Below, piece by piece: positions 7,516 to 16,603 of a stretch of 64,000 nt of DNA. The DNA lies in the NCBI GenBank assembly GCA_013322215.1, contig JAAMEZ010000058.1:744001-808000 (forward strand), in the 5' to 3' direction. The notes under the pieces were generated by a model. The model searched no databases. It was given only the letters and a program-made list of their open reading frames with translations, and was not told the DNA's origin. Every line of letters starts with the position of its first letter. Position 1 is the stretch's first letter. The position numbers and the translations under genes were made by a program. This stretch comes from Martinezella rhizogenes. GTDB taxonomy: Bacteria > Pseudomonadota > Alphaproteobacteria > Rhizobiales > Rhizobiaceae.

Positions 7516-9180
7516 TCACATATTCGGATAGACCGGTCCTTCGCCACCCTGCGGGGGAACCCAGTTGATGTTCTGGTTCGGGTCCTTGATGTCGCAGGTC
7601 TTGCAGTGGACGCAGTTCTGGGCGTTGATGACAAAAGTTTCCTTGCCATCCTTCTCGACCCATTCATAGACGCCTGCCGGACAGTAGCGCGTCGAAGGAC
7701 CGGCAAAGACATCGTGCTCCGACGACACCTGCAGCGCCATATCCCTGACTTTGAGATGCACCGGCTGGTCTTCCTCATGGTTGGTGTTCGACAGGAACAC
7801 CGAGGAGAGACGGTCGAAGGTCAGGACACCATCCGGCTTCGGATAGTCGATCTTCTGGTGCTGGGCTGCGGGTTCCAGCGATTGGGCATCCGTCTTGCCG
7901 TGCTTCAGCGTGCCGAAGAAAGAGAAGCCGAACAGCTGGTTCGTCCACATGTCGAGACCGCCGAGCGCCACGCCGACCGCCGTGCCGAACTTCGACCACA
8001 ACGGCTTGACGTTCCTGACGCGCTTCAGATCCTTGCCGATATCCGTCTGGCGCCATTCGTTCTCAATCTCGATCACCTCGTCATTGCCGCGACCGGCCGC
8101 GATCGCCTCGGCGATCTTGTCCGCCGCCAGCATGCCGGACAGCACCGCATTGTGGCTGCCCTTGATGCGGGGAACGTTGACGAAGCCGGCCGAGCAGCCG
8201 ATCAGCGCGCCGCCCGGGAAGGTCAGCTTCGGCACGGACTGCCAGCCACCCTCGGTGATGGCGCGGGCGCCATAGGAGATGCGCTTGCCGCCCTCGAAGG
8301 TGCCGCGGATCGCCGGATGCGTCTTGAAGCGCTGGAACTCCTCGAAAGGATAAAGATAGGGGTTCTTGTAGTTCAGGTGCACGACGAAGCCGACGGCGAC
8401 CAGATTGTCTTCCAGATGATAGAGGAAGGAGCCGCCGCCCGTCTTCATACCCAGCGGCCAGCCGAAGGAGTGCTGCACGAGGCCCTTCTTATGGTTCTCG
8501 CGCTTGACCTCCCAGAGCTCCTTGATGCCGATGCCGAATTTCGGCACGTCGCTATCCCGCGACAGATCGAACTTGGCGATGAGCTGCTTGGCAAGCGAGC
8601 CGCGCACGCCTTCGCCGATCAGCACATACTTGCCTAAGAGCGCCATGCCGCGCGTATAGTTCGGGCCGGGTTCACCGTTCTTCTCGATGCCCATGTCGCC
8701 GGTGGCGACACCGATCACCGCGCCCTCGTCATTATAGAGCACTTCGGTCGCGGCGAAGCCGGGGTAGATTTCGACGCCGAGCGCTTCCGCCTTCTCAGCC
8801 AGCCAACGACAGACGTTGCCGAGCGAGACGATATAGTTGCCGTGATTGTTCATCAGCGGCGGCATGAGGAAGTTCGGCAGGCGGATGGAGCCGGCGGGGC
8901 CAAGGAACAGGAAGTGGTCCGACGTCACCTTGGTCTTGAAGGGGTGCCCCTCCTCCTCTCGCCAGCCCGGCAACAGGCGATCGATGCCGATCGGGTCGAC
9001 GACGGCGCCCGACAGGATATGCGCGCCGACTTCGGCACCCTTTTCGAGTACGACGACGGTGAGATCGGGATTGATCTGCTTCAGTCGGATCGCAGCCGAC
9101 AGGCCCGCGGGACCTGCGCCGACGATCACAACGTCGAATTCCATGCTCTCGCGTTCCGGCAGCTCGTTCGCGTCAGTCAT
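7516..9180 (-). CDS. Electron transfer flavoprotein-ubiquinone oxidoreductase
   Basis: A 554-residue ETF-QO, the membrane-associated enzyme that passes electrons from reduced ETF (fatty-acid, branched-chain and choline-type dehydrogenases) to ubiquinone. The FAD loop VIVGAGPAGLSAAIRL is at residues 19-34. The C-terminal ferredoxin-like part carries the four-cysteine 4Fe-4S set: YCPAGVYEW, then NCVHCKTCDIKDPNQN. Length and domain order are normal. A palindrome ACGTTAACGT lies 172 bases upstream and may be its operator. Confidence 0.95.
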   Translation of the reverse strand: MTDANELPERESMEFDVVIVGAGPAGLSAAIRLKQINPDLTVVVLEKGAEVGAHILSGAVVDPIGIDRLLPGWREEEGHPFKTKVTSDHFLFLGPAGSIRLPNFLMPPLMNNHGNYIVSLGNVCRWLAEKAEALGVEIYPGFAATEVLYNDEGAVIGVATGDMGIEKNGEPGPNYTRGMALLGKYVLIGEGVRGSLAKQLIAKFDLSRDSDVPKFGIGIKELWEVKRENHKKGLVQHSFGWPLGMKTGGGSFLYHLEDNLVAVGFVVHLNYKNPYLYPFEEFQRFKTHPAIRGTFEGGKRISYGARAITEGGWQSVPKLTFPGGALIGCSAGFVNVPRIKGSHNAVLSGMLAADKIAEAIAAGRGNDEVIEIENEWRQTDIGKDLKRVRNVKPLWSKFGTAVGVALGGLDMWTNQLFGFSFFGTLKHGKTDAQSLEPAAQHQKIDYPKPDGVLTFDRLSSVFLSNTNHEEDQPVHLKVRDMALQVSSEHDVFAGPSTRYCPAGVYEWVEKDGKETFVINAQNCVHCKTCDIKDPNQNINWVPPQGGEGPVYPNM

Positions 9181-9351
9181 TCATCTTCTCCGCTTGGCCG
9201 GCGTCCGATCATCTTGGATCGCAGCCTTATCCCTCTGGGCGTCTTCCCCGCTTCGGTTATCTCTTGTCAAAATGGGAAAGGATTGTCGAGCCGGGAAGCG
9301 ACAGGCAATCCCCCAATTTGCCCAACGCGTAAAACAAGTTAAATTACCCTT

Positions 9352-9361
9352 ACGTTAACGT
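9352..9361. promoter_or_regulatory. ACGTTAACGT palindrome between ETF-QO and the SDR gene
   Basis: A perfect 10-base palindrome in the context CTTACGTTAACGTCAA. From memory, ACGT-N2-ACGT dyads resemble sites proposed for MerR-family LiuR regulators of branched-chain acyl-CoA and ETF genes in proteobacteria; I cannot check this here. It is 172 bases from the ETF-QO start and 112 from the SDR start. Confidence 0.4.
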
Positions 9362-9472
9362 CAATATTCTGATGGTATTTGCCGTCAGTTGTGAAGCACA
9401 CCTTCCATAGTCGCCCGCTGGCCCTCTATAAATGCCGATCAGACAATCCGAACAGCATGAAGGATAATCAAG

Positions 9473-10261
9473 ATGGATCTTCGTATTGGCGGAAAGCGCG
9501 CACTGGTGCTCGCCTCATCGAAGGGGCTCGGCCATGGCATCGCCGTGGCGCTCGCCCGCGAGGGCGTGAACGTTCTGCTCTGCGGCCGCAGCGGCGACCG
9601 GCTGGACAGCAATTGCAAGGCCATCAATGCCGAGGGCAAGGGCCGTGCGGACTGGATCTGGGCCGACCTCAACGACGAGAACTTCGTGGACATGGTCAGC
9701 AAGGCTGCTGTCGAAAAGCTCGGGGGCATCGACATTCTCGTCAACAACAGCGGTGGCCCGACACCCGGCACGACGGAAGATATGACCGCCGACCGGCTGG
9801 AGACCTATTTCATTTCCATGGTGGCGCGGATCATCAGCCTGACCAACGCCTTGTTGCCGGGCATGAAGGCGCAAGGCTGGGGCCGCATCGTTACCGTCGC
9901 CTCTTCCGGCGTCATCGAACCCATCCCCAATCTCGCCCTATCCAATACGCTGCGCCCGGCGCTTGTGGGCTGGAGCAAGACGCTGGCCAGCGAAGTGGCG
10001 GCTCATGGCATCACCGTCAACATGCTCTTACCGGGCAGCATCGCCACCGACCGACTGGCCGAACTCGATTCGGCCACAGCCAAGCGCGGCGGCAAAAGCC
10101 TGGAGGATGTCAGCGCCGAGCGTCAGCAGCGTATCCCTGCCGGTCGTTATGGCCGCATCGAGGAATTCGCCGCCACGGCCGCCTTCCTCTGCAGCGAACC
10201 GGCAAGCTACGTGACGGGCACCATGGTCCGCTGCGACGGGGGAGCTGCTCGCTCCCTTTGA
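9473..10261 (+). CDS. Atypical short-chain dehydrogenase/reductase lacking the Tyr-Lys pair
   Basis: A 262-residue SDR-fold protein. The cofactor loop ASSKGLGHGIAV (residues 14-25) and DILVNNSGGPTPG (87-99) are present, as is the catalytic-region serine (VASSG, Ser144/145). Where classical members have YxxxK, this protein reads LALSNTLRPALVGWSKTLA: the tyrosine position is Ser157 and the lysine position Arg161. The C-terminal PAGRYGRIEEFAATAAFLCS and ASYVTGTMVRCDGG are normal. It probably belongs to a divergent SDR branch with its own chemistry. Annotation as a FabG-type 3-oxoacyl reductase would be unsafe. Confidence 0.85.
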   Translation: MDLRIGGKRALVLASSKGLGHGIAVALAREGVNVLLCGRSGDRLDSNCKAINAEGKGRADWIWADLNDENFVDMVSKAAVEKLGGIDILVNNSGGPTPGTTEDMTADRLETYFISMVARIISLTNALLPGMKAQGWGRIVTVASSGVIEPIPNLALSNTLRPALVGWSKTLASEVAAHGITVNMLLPGSIATDRLAELDSATAKRGGKSLEDVSAERQQRIPAGRYGRIEEFAATAAFLCSEPASYVTGTMVRCDGGAARSL

Positions 10262-10686
10262 GGTCGTCACCGACGAGCAGGGTGCAGGCCCTTGCAATAG
10301 GGCCTGACAACACAATTGCGTGAGCGACGACGACGCTGTCATGCACGCTGGAGCATGTCTCTACACTATAAACGCGGCCTGAGGCTGTTTTGCCGCCCGA
10401 TTATTACATAACGGCAATCAAAAAATAGTCATTTGACTGTTTGTTGCACCGCACAAACAGAAACAATTCGAAAGCTTTCCAAGCTTTAATTTTTCGTCGT
10501 GCGGAACTGTGGTAGATTGCACAGCATAAGCGTTCATGAATTCGCGTTAAAGGGACAGAATTACCGAACGTTAGCGGTAACGGCAATGTATGGATTGCGG
10601 CGGAACTCGTCTTTGTTGTGCGACGCAATAAATACACTTCAACGTCACTGCACTTCCTGCAACAAGCCCCGACCGGTTCTTTAAGT
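10262..10686. other. Intergenic region before the RND operon
   Basis: No gene. It contains a hairpin after the SDR stop (CAGGCCCT / AGGGCCTG, 10285-10306, loop TGCAAT, no T-tract), a TetR-type dyad (listed separately), a second dyad TTACCG-N8-CGGTAA at 10561-10580, and a short hairpin AAAGCTT-TCC-AAGCTTT followed by AATTTTT at 10471-10492. The density of dyads suggests a regulated efflux promoter. Confidence 0.5.
10437..10460. promoter_or_regulatory. Candidate TetR-type operator upstream of the RND pump
   Basis: CTGTTTGT (10437-10444) and ACAAACAG (10453-10460) form perfect 8-base arms with an 8-base spacer, a 24-base dyad like those bound by AcrR/TetR repressors of RND pumps. No TetR-family gene is present nearby, so the regulator must be elsewhere. 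Confidence 0.5.
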
Positions 10687-11922
10687 ATGAAAAAATTCTG
10701 GCTTCCCCTCGGCCTTCTTGTCGTCGCAGCCCTTGCCGCATGGGGCTATCGCGACCGTATTCCTTTCCTTTCCGCATTTGTCGATCAAGCCTCCGCGGAA
10801 ACCAAAGATGCCGGCAAGGCCGCAGGCAATCAAAAGCACAAGGCCCTAACCTCCGTCGTCAAGACGGCCGCGGTTGAGAAAAGATCCCTGCCGAACGACA
10901 TTACAGCCACAGGCTCAGCTGTTGCGCAGAATGCGACGACGATCGCCGCACAGGAATCTGGCATCATTACATCGATCGAGGCGCAAGACGGCGCGATGGT
11001 GAAGGCTGGCGATCTTATCGCTAAGCTCGATGCGCGGACGGCGCAGGCCGCCGTCGACAAGGATCAGGCGACGATCGTCAAGGATCAGGCGACGCTCGTC
11101 GCGGCGGAAGCAGCCCTCACACGAGCCAAGAGCCTGCTTGCCAACGCCGGGACGCAGCAGACCGTCGATCAGGCTGTGGCAGCCCGCGACACCGCAGCCG
11201 CCGACGTCAATGCCGATAAGGCCCAACTCGCATCCGACCAGGTTCTCCTGGAAAACACGCAGATCCGGGCACCTTATGACGGTCGCCTCGGCAATGTCGT
11301 TCCCAGCCCCGGCGCCTATGTCACGCCCGGTACGGCGATCGTGACCATCACGCAATACAATCCGATCTATGTGCAATTCCACATGCAGGAAAATCAGCTG
11401 CGGGAATTGGAGGAGGCGATGAAGGCCGGCACCGTGCCCGTCAGCACCGTTCCGAATTCAAGCAAGGGCAAGTCCCGCCAGGGCGCAGTCAGCTTCTTCG
11501 ACAACACCGTCGATCCGGCTTCCGGTACCATCCTCGTCAAGGCCAAGTTCGACAATGCCAATGGCGCGATCTGGCCCGGCCGATCGGTCAATGTCGTCGT
11601 TCATCTTTCCAACAACGACTTGGTGATGGTCGCTCCGACGGTTGCGATCAGCCCCGGCCCGGATGGCTTCTATGCCTATGTCGTCAAGGACAACAAGGTT
11701 CATTTGACGCCGGTCACCGTAGAGCGGCAGAATGGTAGCTTTACCGCAGTCGCCAAGGGCCTTTCGGAAGGCGATCATGTTGTTGTCGAAGGACAGGTGC
11801 AGTTGATCGACGGCCAGAACGTCGTCGAACAGTTCAACGACGAAAAGTCTGAAAACGTCGCTGCAGCCAGCGATCAGTCGAGCCAGAAGAGCGAAACGAT
11901 TTCGGTTGGAGCACAGCAATGA
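10687..11922 (+). CDS. RND efflux periplasmic adaptor (membrane fusion protein)
   Basis: A 411-residue HlyD/AcrA-type adaptor that links an RND pump to an outer-membrane channel. An N-terminal hydrophobic segment (FWLPLGLLVVAALAAWGY, about 4-21) anchors or exports it. A lipoyl half-domain (ITSIEAQDGAMVKAGDLIAKLD), an alpha-helical hairpin rich in Ala, Asp and Gln, and a beta-barrel domain (TQIRAPYDGRLGNVV region) follow. The ATG at 10687 places the hydrophobic segment at the N-terminus; its ribosome site is weak. The stop overlaps the pump gene by four bases (ATGA). Confidence 0.9.
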   Translation: MKKFWLPLGLLVVAALAAWGYRDRIPFLSAFVDQASAETKDAGKAAGNQKHKALTSVVKTAAVEKRSLPNDITATGSAVAQNATTIAAQESGIITSIEAQDGAMVKAGDLIAKLDARTAQAAVDKDQATIVKDQATLVAAEAALTRAKSLLANAGTQQTVDQAVAARDTAAADVNADKAQLASDQVLLENTQIRAPYDGRLGNVVPSPGAYVTPGTAIVTITQYNPIYVQFHMQENQLRELEEAMKAGTVPVSTVPNSSKGKSRQGAVSFFDNTVDPASGTILVKAKFDNANGAIWPGRSVNVVVHLSNNDLVMVAPTVAISPGPDGFYAYVVKDNKVHLTPVTVERQNGSFTAVAKGLSEGDHVVVEGQVQLIDGQNVVEQFNDEKSENVAAASDQSSQKSETISVGAQQ

Positions 11923-14900
11923 TCCCACAATTCTGTATCCAACGACCGGTAGCGACGACGCTTCTGGCGTTGGGTGTAGTCATGGCTGGCCTCGCCGGCT
12001 ATCAGCTCCTGCCCGTCGCAGCCCTGCCCCAGGTCGATTTTCCGACCATCAACGTTTCGGCGCAGCTGACCGGCGCTTCGCCGCAGACGATGGCGACCTC
12101 GGTCTCCACGCCGCTGATCAAGCAGTTCGAAACCATCCCCGGCATCAGTGAAATCTCGGCGACGAACTCGCTCGGCAATACGAGCATCGTGCTGCAGTTC
12201 GATCTCAACCGCAGCATCGATGCCGCCGCGGCCGACGTTCAGGCCGCGATTTCGAATGCGACGCGTCAATTGCCCAACAACCTGACGACGCCGCCGGGCT
12301 ACAAGAAGACGAACCCGGCCGACGCGCCGATCATGCTGCTTGCCGTGCAGAGCGATACGATGCCGCGCAGCAAGCTCGACGAAATTGCCGAAGACATCAT
12401 TTCACCATCGCTGTCGACGCTTCCGGGCGTTGCCGAAGTGACCGTCTATGGTGCCCAGACCTACGCGGTGCGCGTCGAAGTCGACCCGAACAAGCTCCTG
12501 GCCCGCGGCATCGGGATCGACACCGTCAACACCGCCATCGTCAATGCCAACAGCCAGGTTCCGGTCGGCACTCTGCAGAACAACAAGCAGAGCATGACGC
12601 TCAATGCCAACACGCAGAACACCAGTGCCGCGCAATTCAAGTCGCTGGTCATTGCCAATCCCAACGGCGCGCCGATCCATCTGAGCGATGTCGCCGATGT
12701 GCAGGATAGCGTGCAGAACACCAATGCAGGCTCCTGGTACGACGGCAAGCAGGCGATCATTCTGGCCATCCAGCGCCAGCCGGACGCCAACACCGTCGAC
12801 GTGGTCGATGCGATCAATGCCAAGCTGCCGCAGCTCCACGCGGAAATTCCCGCCTCGGTGCAGACGCATATCATGAACGACTCGGCACAGCCGATCCGCG
12901 ATGCGATCAAGGACGTCAAATTCACCTTGATGCTGACGATCGGCCTCGTCGTTCTGGTGATCTATCTCTTCACGGGTCACGTTACGGCCACGATCATCCC
13001 GGGCCTTGCCGTGCCGCTGTCGCTGATTTCGACTTTCGGCATGATGTATGTGCTCGGCTATAGTATCGACAACATATCACTGCTCGGATTGACGCTTGCC
13101 GTCGGCCTTGTGGTGGATGATGCGATCGTCATGCTGGAAAACATATTGCGGCATGTCGAAGACGGCATGCCGGTGCTGCAGGCGGCAATCAAGGGATCGG
13201 CCGAAGTCAGCTACACCATCATTTCCATGTCCATCTCGCTGATCGCGGTCTTCATCCCGATCCTGCTGATGGGTGGCGTAGTCGGCCGCATCTTCAACGA
13301 ATTCGGCATGGTGGTCGCCATCGCCATCGTGTCTTCCGCGGTCGTGTCGCTCACCGTCACGCCGATGCTGAGCTCCCGCCTGTCGGCAGGCCACGATCAG
13401 CCTCCTTATCCGGTGCGCCTCTTCAACCGCGGTTTCGATTGGACCCAGCGCGGCTACGACAAGGGCGTCGCCTGGTGCCTGCGCCATCGCGGCACCGTTC
13501 TCCTGAGCTTCCTCGGCTCGGTCGCGCTCTCGGTCTATCTCTTCATGGTGCTGCCGGCGAGCTTCTTCCCGACCGAAGACATCGGCCGCCTGCAAATCTC
13601 CACCCAAGCGCGTCAGGATATCTCCTACCCGGCAATGCGCGACCTGCAGAATCAGGCAGCAGCACTTGTCAGACAGAACCAGGCCGTCGACCACGTCATG
13701 TCCATCGTTGGCGGCAGTGTCCGCCAGCCGTTGAACAACGGCACCATGTTTGTCCAATTGAAGCCGAAGGACCAGCGTGTGCCGCTGGACCAGACGCTGC
13801 GCGAACTGCGTGCCAGCATCAGCACCATCGCCGGTCTCAAGGCCTATATTACGCCACAGCAAAGCCTGCGCTTCGGCGGCCGACAGACGGCCAGCCAATA
13901 TCAGCTCGTCATCCAAGCGTTGAGTGCCGACCAGACCAACCTCTGGGCCAACAAGATGCTGGATGCAATGCGTCGTGATCCGAGCTTCACCGACGTTGCC
14001 TCGGACGAGCAGAACAATGCTCTGCAGGCCAACATCGTCATCGATACCGAAAAGGCAGCCCAATACGGGATCAACAATAACCTGCTGCGCACCACATTGG
14101 AGGAAGCGTTCGGCGGCTATGATGCCGCGCAGATCCAGACCACCGGCGATAGTTATGACGTCATGGTTGAATTCGACACAAGCAAGCCCTGGGACGACCA
14201 AAGGCTGCAGGATATCCACGTTGCTTCCTCAAGCGGCGCGCTGGTTCCCCTGTCCGATTTCGCCCATGTCCAGCGCACCACCGGTCCGGTCACCATCAAC
14301 CAGACGGGCCAGTTGGTATCGACAACGGTCTCCTTCAACCTGCCGGCTGGCGAAGCGCTTGGCGACGCCACGGCGCGGATCGATCAGATCAAGAAGGATA
14401 TCGACATGCCGGCGGACATCTTCACGTCCTACGGCGGCACCGCACAGATCTTCCAGCAGTCGCAGGGCAGCACACCTTACCTGATCCTGGCTGCCGTGCT
14501 GACGATCTACGTGGTCCTCGGCGTTCTCTACGAAAGCTTCATCCATCCGCTGACCATTCTTTCCGGTCTGCCGGCTGCCGCTCTCGGCGCCCTGCTCGCC
14601 TTGAAGGTCTTCGGCTTCGACCTGTCGATCATCGCGCTTATCGGCTTGCTGATGCTGATCGGTATCGTGAAGAAGAATGCGATCATGATGATCGACGTGG
14701 CGCTGGAGACTTTACGATCGACTCCCGGCATAGCGCCGGCGGAGGCGATCCACGAAGCCTGCGTCCGCCGTTTCCGCCCGATCATGATGACGACCTTCTG
14801 CGCTCTACTCGGTGCATTGCCGATCGCCGTTGGCGGTGGAGCGAGCTCCGAGCTTCGCCAGCCGCTCGGCATTGCCGTCGTTGGCGGCCTGGTGGTTTCG

Positions 14901-15038
14901 CAGCTTCTGACGCTGTTCATCACGCCGGTCATCTTCCTGGAGATGAACCGCCTCAACGACTTCCTTGGCCGTCTCGGCAAGCGCAAGGACAAGGATCCTC
15001 ATCACAAGGACCCGCCAGCGGCCATCGCCGCCGAATGA
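11919..15038 (+). CDS. RND multidrug efflux permease, MdtB/MdtC-like
   Basis: A 1039-residue HAE1-type RND inner-membrane pump, full length, with two repeats of one plus five helices and large periplasmic loops. The proton-relay aspartates are present in GLTLAVGLVVDDAIVMLEN (Asp400 and Asp401), and the second-half relay lysine region is LIGLLMLIGIVKKNAIMM. The N-terminal FCIQRPVATTLLALGVV is typical. Sequence style is closest to MdtB/MdtC or similar proteobacterial pumps. No outer-membrane channel gene follows; it probably uses a shared TolC. A strong terminator closes the operon. Confidence 0.93.
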   Translation: MIPQFCIQRPVATTLLALGVVMAGLAGYQLLPVAALPQVDFPTINVSAQLTGASPQTMATSVSTPLIKQFETIPGISEISATNSLGNTSIVLQFDLNRSIDAAAADVQAAISNATRQLPNNLTTPPGYKKTNPADAPIMLLAVQSDTMPRSKLDEIAEDIISPSLSTLPGVAEVTVYGAQTYAVRVEVDPNKLLARGIGIDTVNTAIVNANSQVPVGTLQNNKQSMTLNANTQNTSAAQFKSLVIANPNGAPIHLSDVADVQDSVQNTNAGSWYDGKQAIILAIQRQPDANTVDVVDAINAKLPQLHAEIPASVQTHIMNDSAQPIRDAIKDVKFTLMLTIGLVVLVIYLFTGHVTATIIPGLAVPLSLISTFGMMYVLGYSIDNISLLGLTLAVGLVVDDAIVMLENILRHVEDGMPVLQAAIKGSAEVSYTIISMSISLIAVFIPILLMGGVVGRIFNEFGMVVAIAIVSSAVVSLTVTPMLSSRLSAGHDQPPYPVRLFNRGFDWTQRGYDKGVAWCLRHRGTVLLSFLGSVALSVYLFMVLPASFFPTEDIGRLQISTQARQDISYPAMRDLQNQAAALVRQNQAVDHVMSIVGGSVRQPLNNGTMFVQLKPKDQRVPLDQTLRELRASISTIAGLKAYITPQQSLRFGGRQTASQYQLVIQALSADQTNLWANKMLDAMRRDPSFTDVASDEQNNALQANIVIDTEKAAQYGINNNLLRTTLEEAFGGYDAAQIQTTGDSYDVMVEFDTSKPWDDQRLQDIHVASSSGALVPLSDFAHVQRTTGPVTINQTGQLVSTTVSFNLPAGEALGDATARIDQIKKDIDMPADIFTSYGGTAQIFQQSQGSTPYLILAAVLTIYVVLGVLYESFIHPLTILSGLPAAALGALLALKVFGFDLSIIALIGLLMLIGIVKKNAIMMIDVALETLRSTPGIAPAEAIHEACVRRFRPIMMTTFCALLGALPIAVGGGASSELRQPLGIAVVGGLVVSQLLTLFITPVIFLEMNRLNDFLGRLGKRKDKDPHHKDPPAAIAAE

Positions 15039-15044
15039 GATCAG

Positions 15045-15072
15045 CGGGCGCCAAAAGGCGCCCGTTTCTTTT
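15045..15072 (+). terminator. Intrinsic terminator of the RND operon
   Basis: Perfect 8-base stem CGGGCGCC / GGCGCCCG with loop AAAA, followed by TTTCTTTT, 6 bases after the pump stop codon. Confidence 0.9.
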
Positions 15073-15169
15073 GCGAGCCAACCGGGTGTGGAAGCACTGC
15101 CAGCGGATGCCATAGCGCAGAAAAAATAAAAGCATTCTGCCAGCTTGAACTTGAAGTCCGGCCATGTCA

Positions 15170-15200
15170 TGACGCGCCCTCTTTGCGACAGGGCGCGTCA
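15170..15200 (+). promoter_or_regulatory. Perfect 11-base hairpin in the Hsp70-like gene leader
   Basis: TGACGCGCCCT (15170-15180) and AGGGCGCGTCA (15190-15200) pair perfectly around a 9-base loop, ending 59 bases before the start codon. No T-tract follows, so it is more likely an operator or an mRNA leader stem than a terminator. Confidence 0.45.
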
Positions 15201-15259
15201 CGCGTCTCATCAGGGGCTTGGCCCCAATCCAGACAATTTCGACGGAAAGGAGTGCGGGC

Positions 15260-16549
15260 ATGGCTCGGGCGCTTGGTTTCGACTTCGGCACGACGAACAC
15301 GGTCCTGGCGATAGCCGATGGATCTGCGACACAATCGGTCGCCTTCAACAGCGCTGCCGGTACGGCGGACAGCATGCGCACGGCGCTCTCCTTCATGAAG
15401 GACCCTGGGTTGGGCGCGGCCGCACTCAAGGTCGAGGCCGGGCACGCGGCGATCCGGCAGTTCATCGACAATCCTGGCGACTGTCGCTTCCTGCAGTCGA
15501 TCAAGACCTTCGCGGCGAGCGCCCTCTTCCAGGGCACGCTGATCTACGCCAAGCGGCATAGCTTCGAGGATCTGATGGAGATCTTCGTGCGCCGCCTGCG
15601 TGCCTATGCCGGAGAGGGATGGCCGGAAAATGTTTCACGCATCGTCACTGGGCGACCCGTGCACTTTGCCGGCGCCAATCCGAACCCAACCCTTGCCACC
15701 GAGCGCTATAATGCCGCTCTTGCGCGGTTCGGCTTTCCGGAAATCCATTATGTCTACGAGCCGGTGGCAGCCGCCTTTTTCTTCGCGCAGCATCTGAAGA
15801 AGGATGCGACCGTGCTGGTCGCCGACTTCGGCGGCGGCACGACCGACTATTCGCTCATCCGCTTCGAAACCCACGGCGGAAAGCTGACTGCGACGCCGAT
15901 CGGCCATTCCGGCGTCGGTATTGCCGGCGATCACTTCGATTTCAGGATGATCGACAACATCGTTTCGCCGGCCATCGGCAAGGGCAGTTTCTTCAAGAGC
16001 TTCGACAAGCTTCTGGAAGTGCCCACCTCCTACTACGCGAATTTCGGCCGCTGGAACCAGCTTTCGATCTTCAAGACCTCGCGCGAATATGCCGACCTGA
16101 AGACGCTCGTGCGCAGCAGCCTCGAGCCGGAAAAGCTGGAGACCTTCATCGAACTCGTCGAACATGATGAGGGATACCCGCTCTATCAGGCAGTATCGGC
16201 GACGAAGATGGCGCTTTCCGCCCAGGAAGAGGCCGAATTCAACTTCCCGCCACTTGGCAAGGCCGGACGCAAGCAGGTGCGCCGCGCCGACTTCGAGACA
16301 TGGATTGCGGAAGATCTCGCCCGCATCGAAGGCGCGCTGGATGACGTGCTGACGACCACGAACACATCGCCTGACGCGATCGACAAGGTGTTTCTGACGG
16401 GAGGCACCTCTTTCGTGCCGGCCGTGCGCCGCATCTTTACGGAACGTTTCGGCCAGGAGCGGATCGAGACTGGCGGCGAATTGCTGTCCATCGCTCATGG
16501 TTTGGCCCTGATCGGCGAACGCGACGATATCGCCCAGTGGACGGCCTGA
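15260..16549 (+). CDS. YegD-like Hsp70-family protein without a substrate-binding domain
   Basis: A 429-residue actin/Hsp70-fold ATPase. The phosphate-1 loop ALGFDFGTTNTVLAI is at the N-terminus, phosphate-2 is VLVADFGGGTTDYSLI near residue 190, and the adenosine motif is DKVFLTGGTSFVPAVRRIF near residue 375. It stops after the nucleotide-binding domain, so the peptide-binding domain of DnaK is missing, as in E. coli YegD. The ATG at 15260 follows GGAAAGGAG well; an earlier in-frame start at 15218 has no such support. The role of YegD-type proteins is not settled. Confidence 0.85.
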   Translation: MARALGFDFGTTNTVLAIADGSATQSVAFNSAAGTADSMRTALSFMKDPGLGAAALKVEAGHAAIRQFIDNPGDCRFLQSIKTFAASALFQGTLIYAKRHSFEDLMEIFVRRLRAYAGEGWPENVSRIVTGRPVHFAGANPNPTLATERYNAALARFGFPEIHYVYEPVAAAFFFAQHLKKDATVLVADFGGGTTDYSLIRFETHGGKLTATPIGHSGVGIAGDHFDFRMIDNIVSPAIGKGSFFKSFDKLLEVPTSYYANFGRWNQLSIFKTSREYADLKTLVRSSLEPEKLETFIELVEHDEGYPLYQAVSATKMALSAQEEAEFNFPPLGKAGRKQVRRADFETWIAEDLARIEGALDDVLTTTNTSPDAIDKVFLTGGTSFVPAVRRIFTERFGQERIETGGELLSIAHGLALIGERDDIAQWTA

Positions 16550-16603
16550 CATAGCGCCCACCCTGCCCTTTCGTTCCTGTGCCGCTTTGGATAGAGTTCG
16601 CGC

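Noticed and set aside
7027..8637. Plus-strand frame of 536 codons across the GNAT and ETF-QO genes
   Set aside because: It spans two well-supported minus-strand genes in antisense and has shadow composition.
13077..14219. Minus-strand frame of 380 codons inside the RND pump gene
   Set aside because: Antisense shadow of a conserved membrane protein gene.
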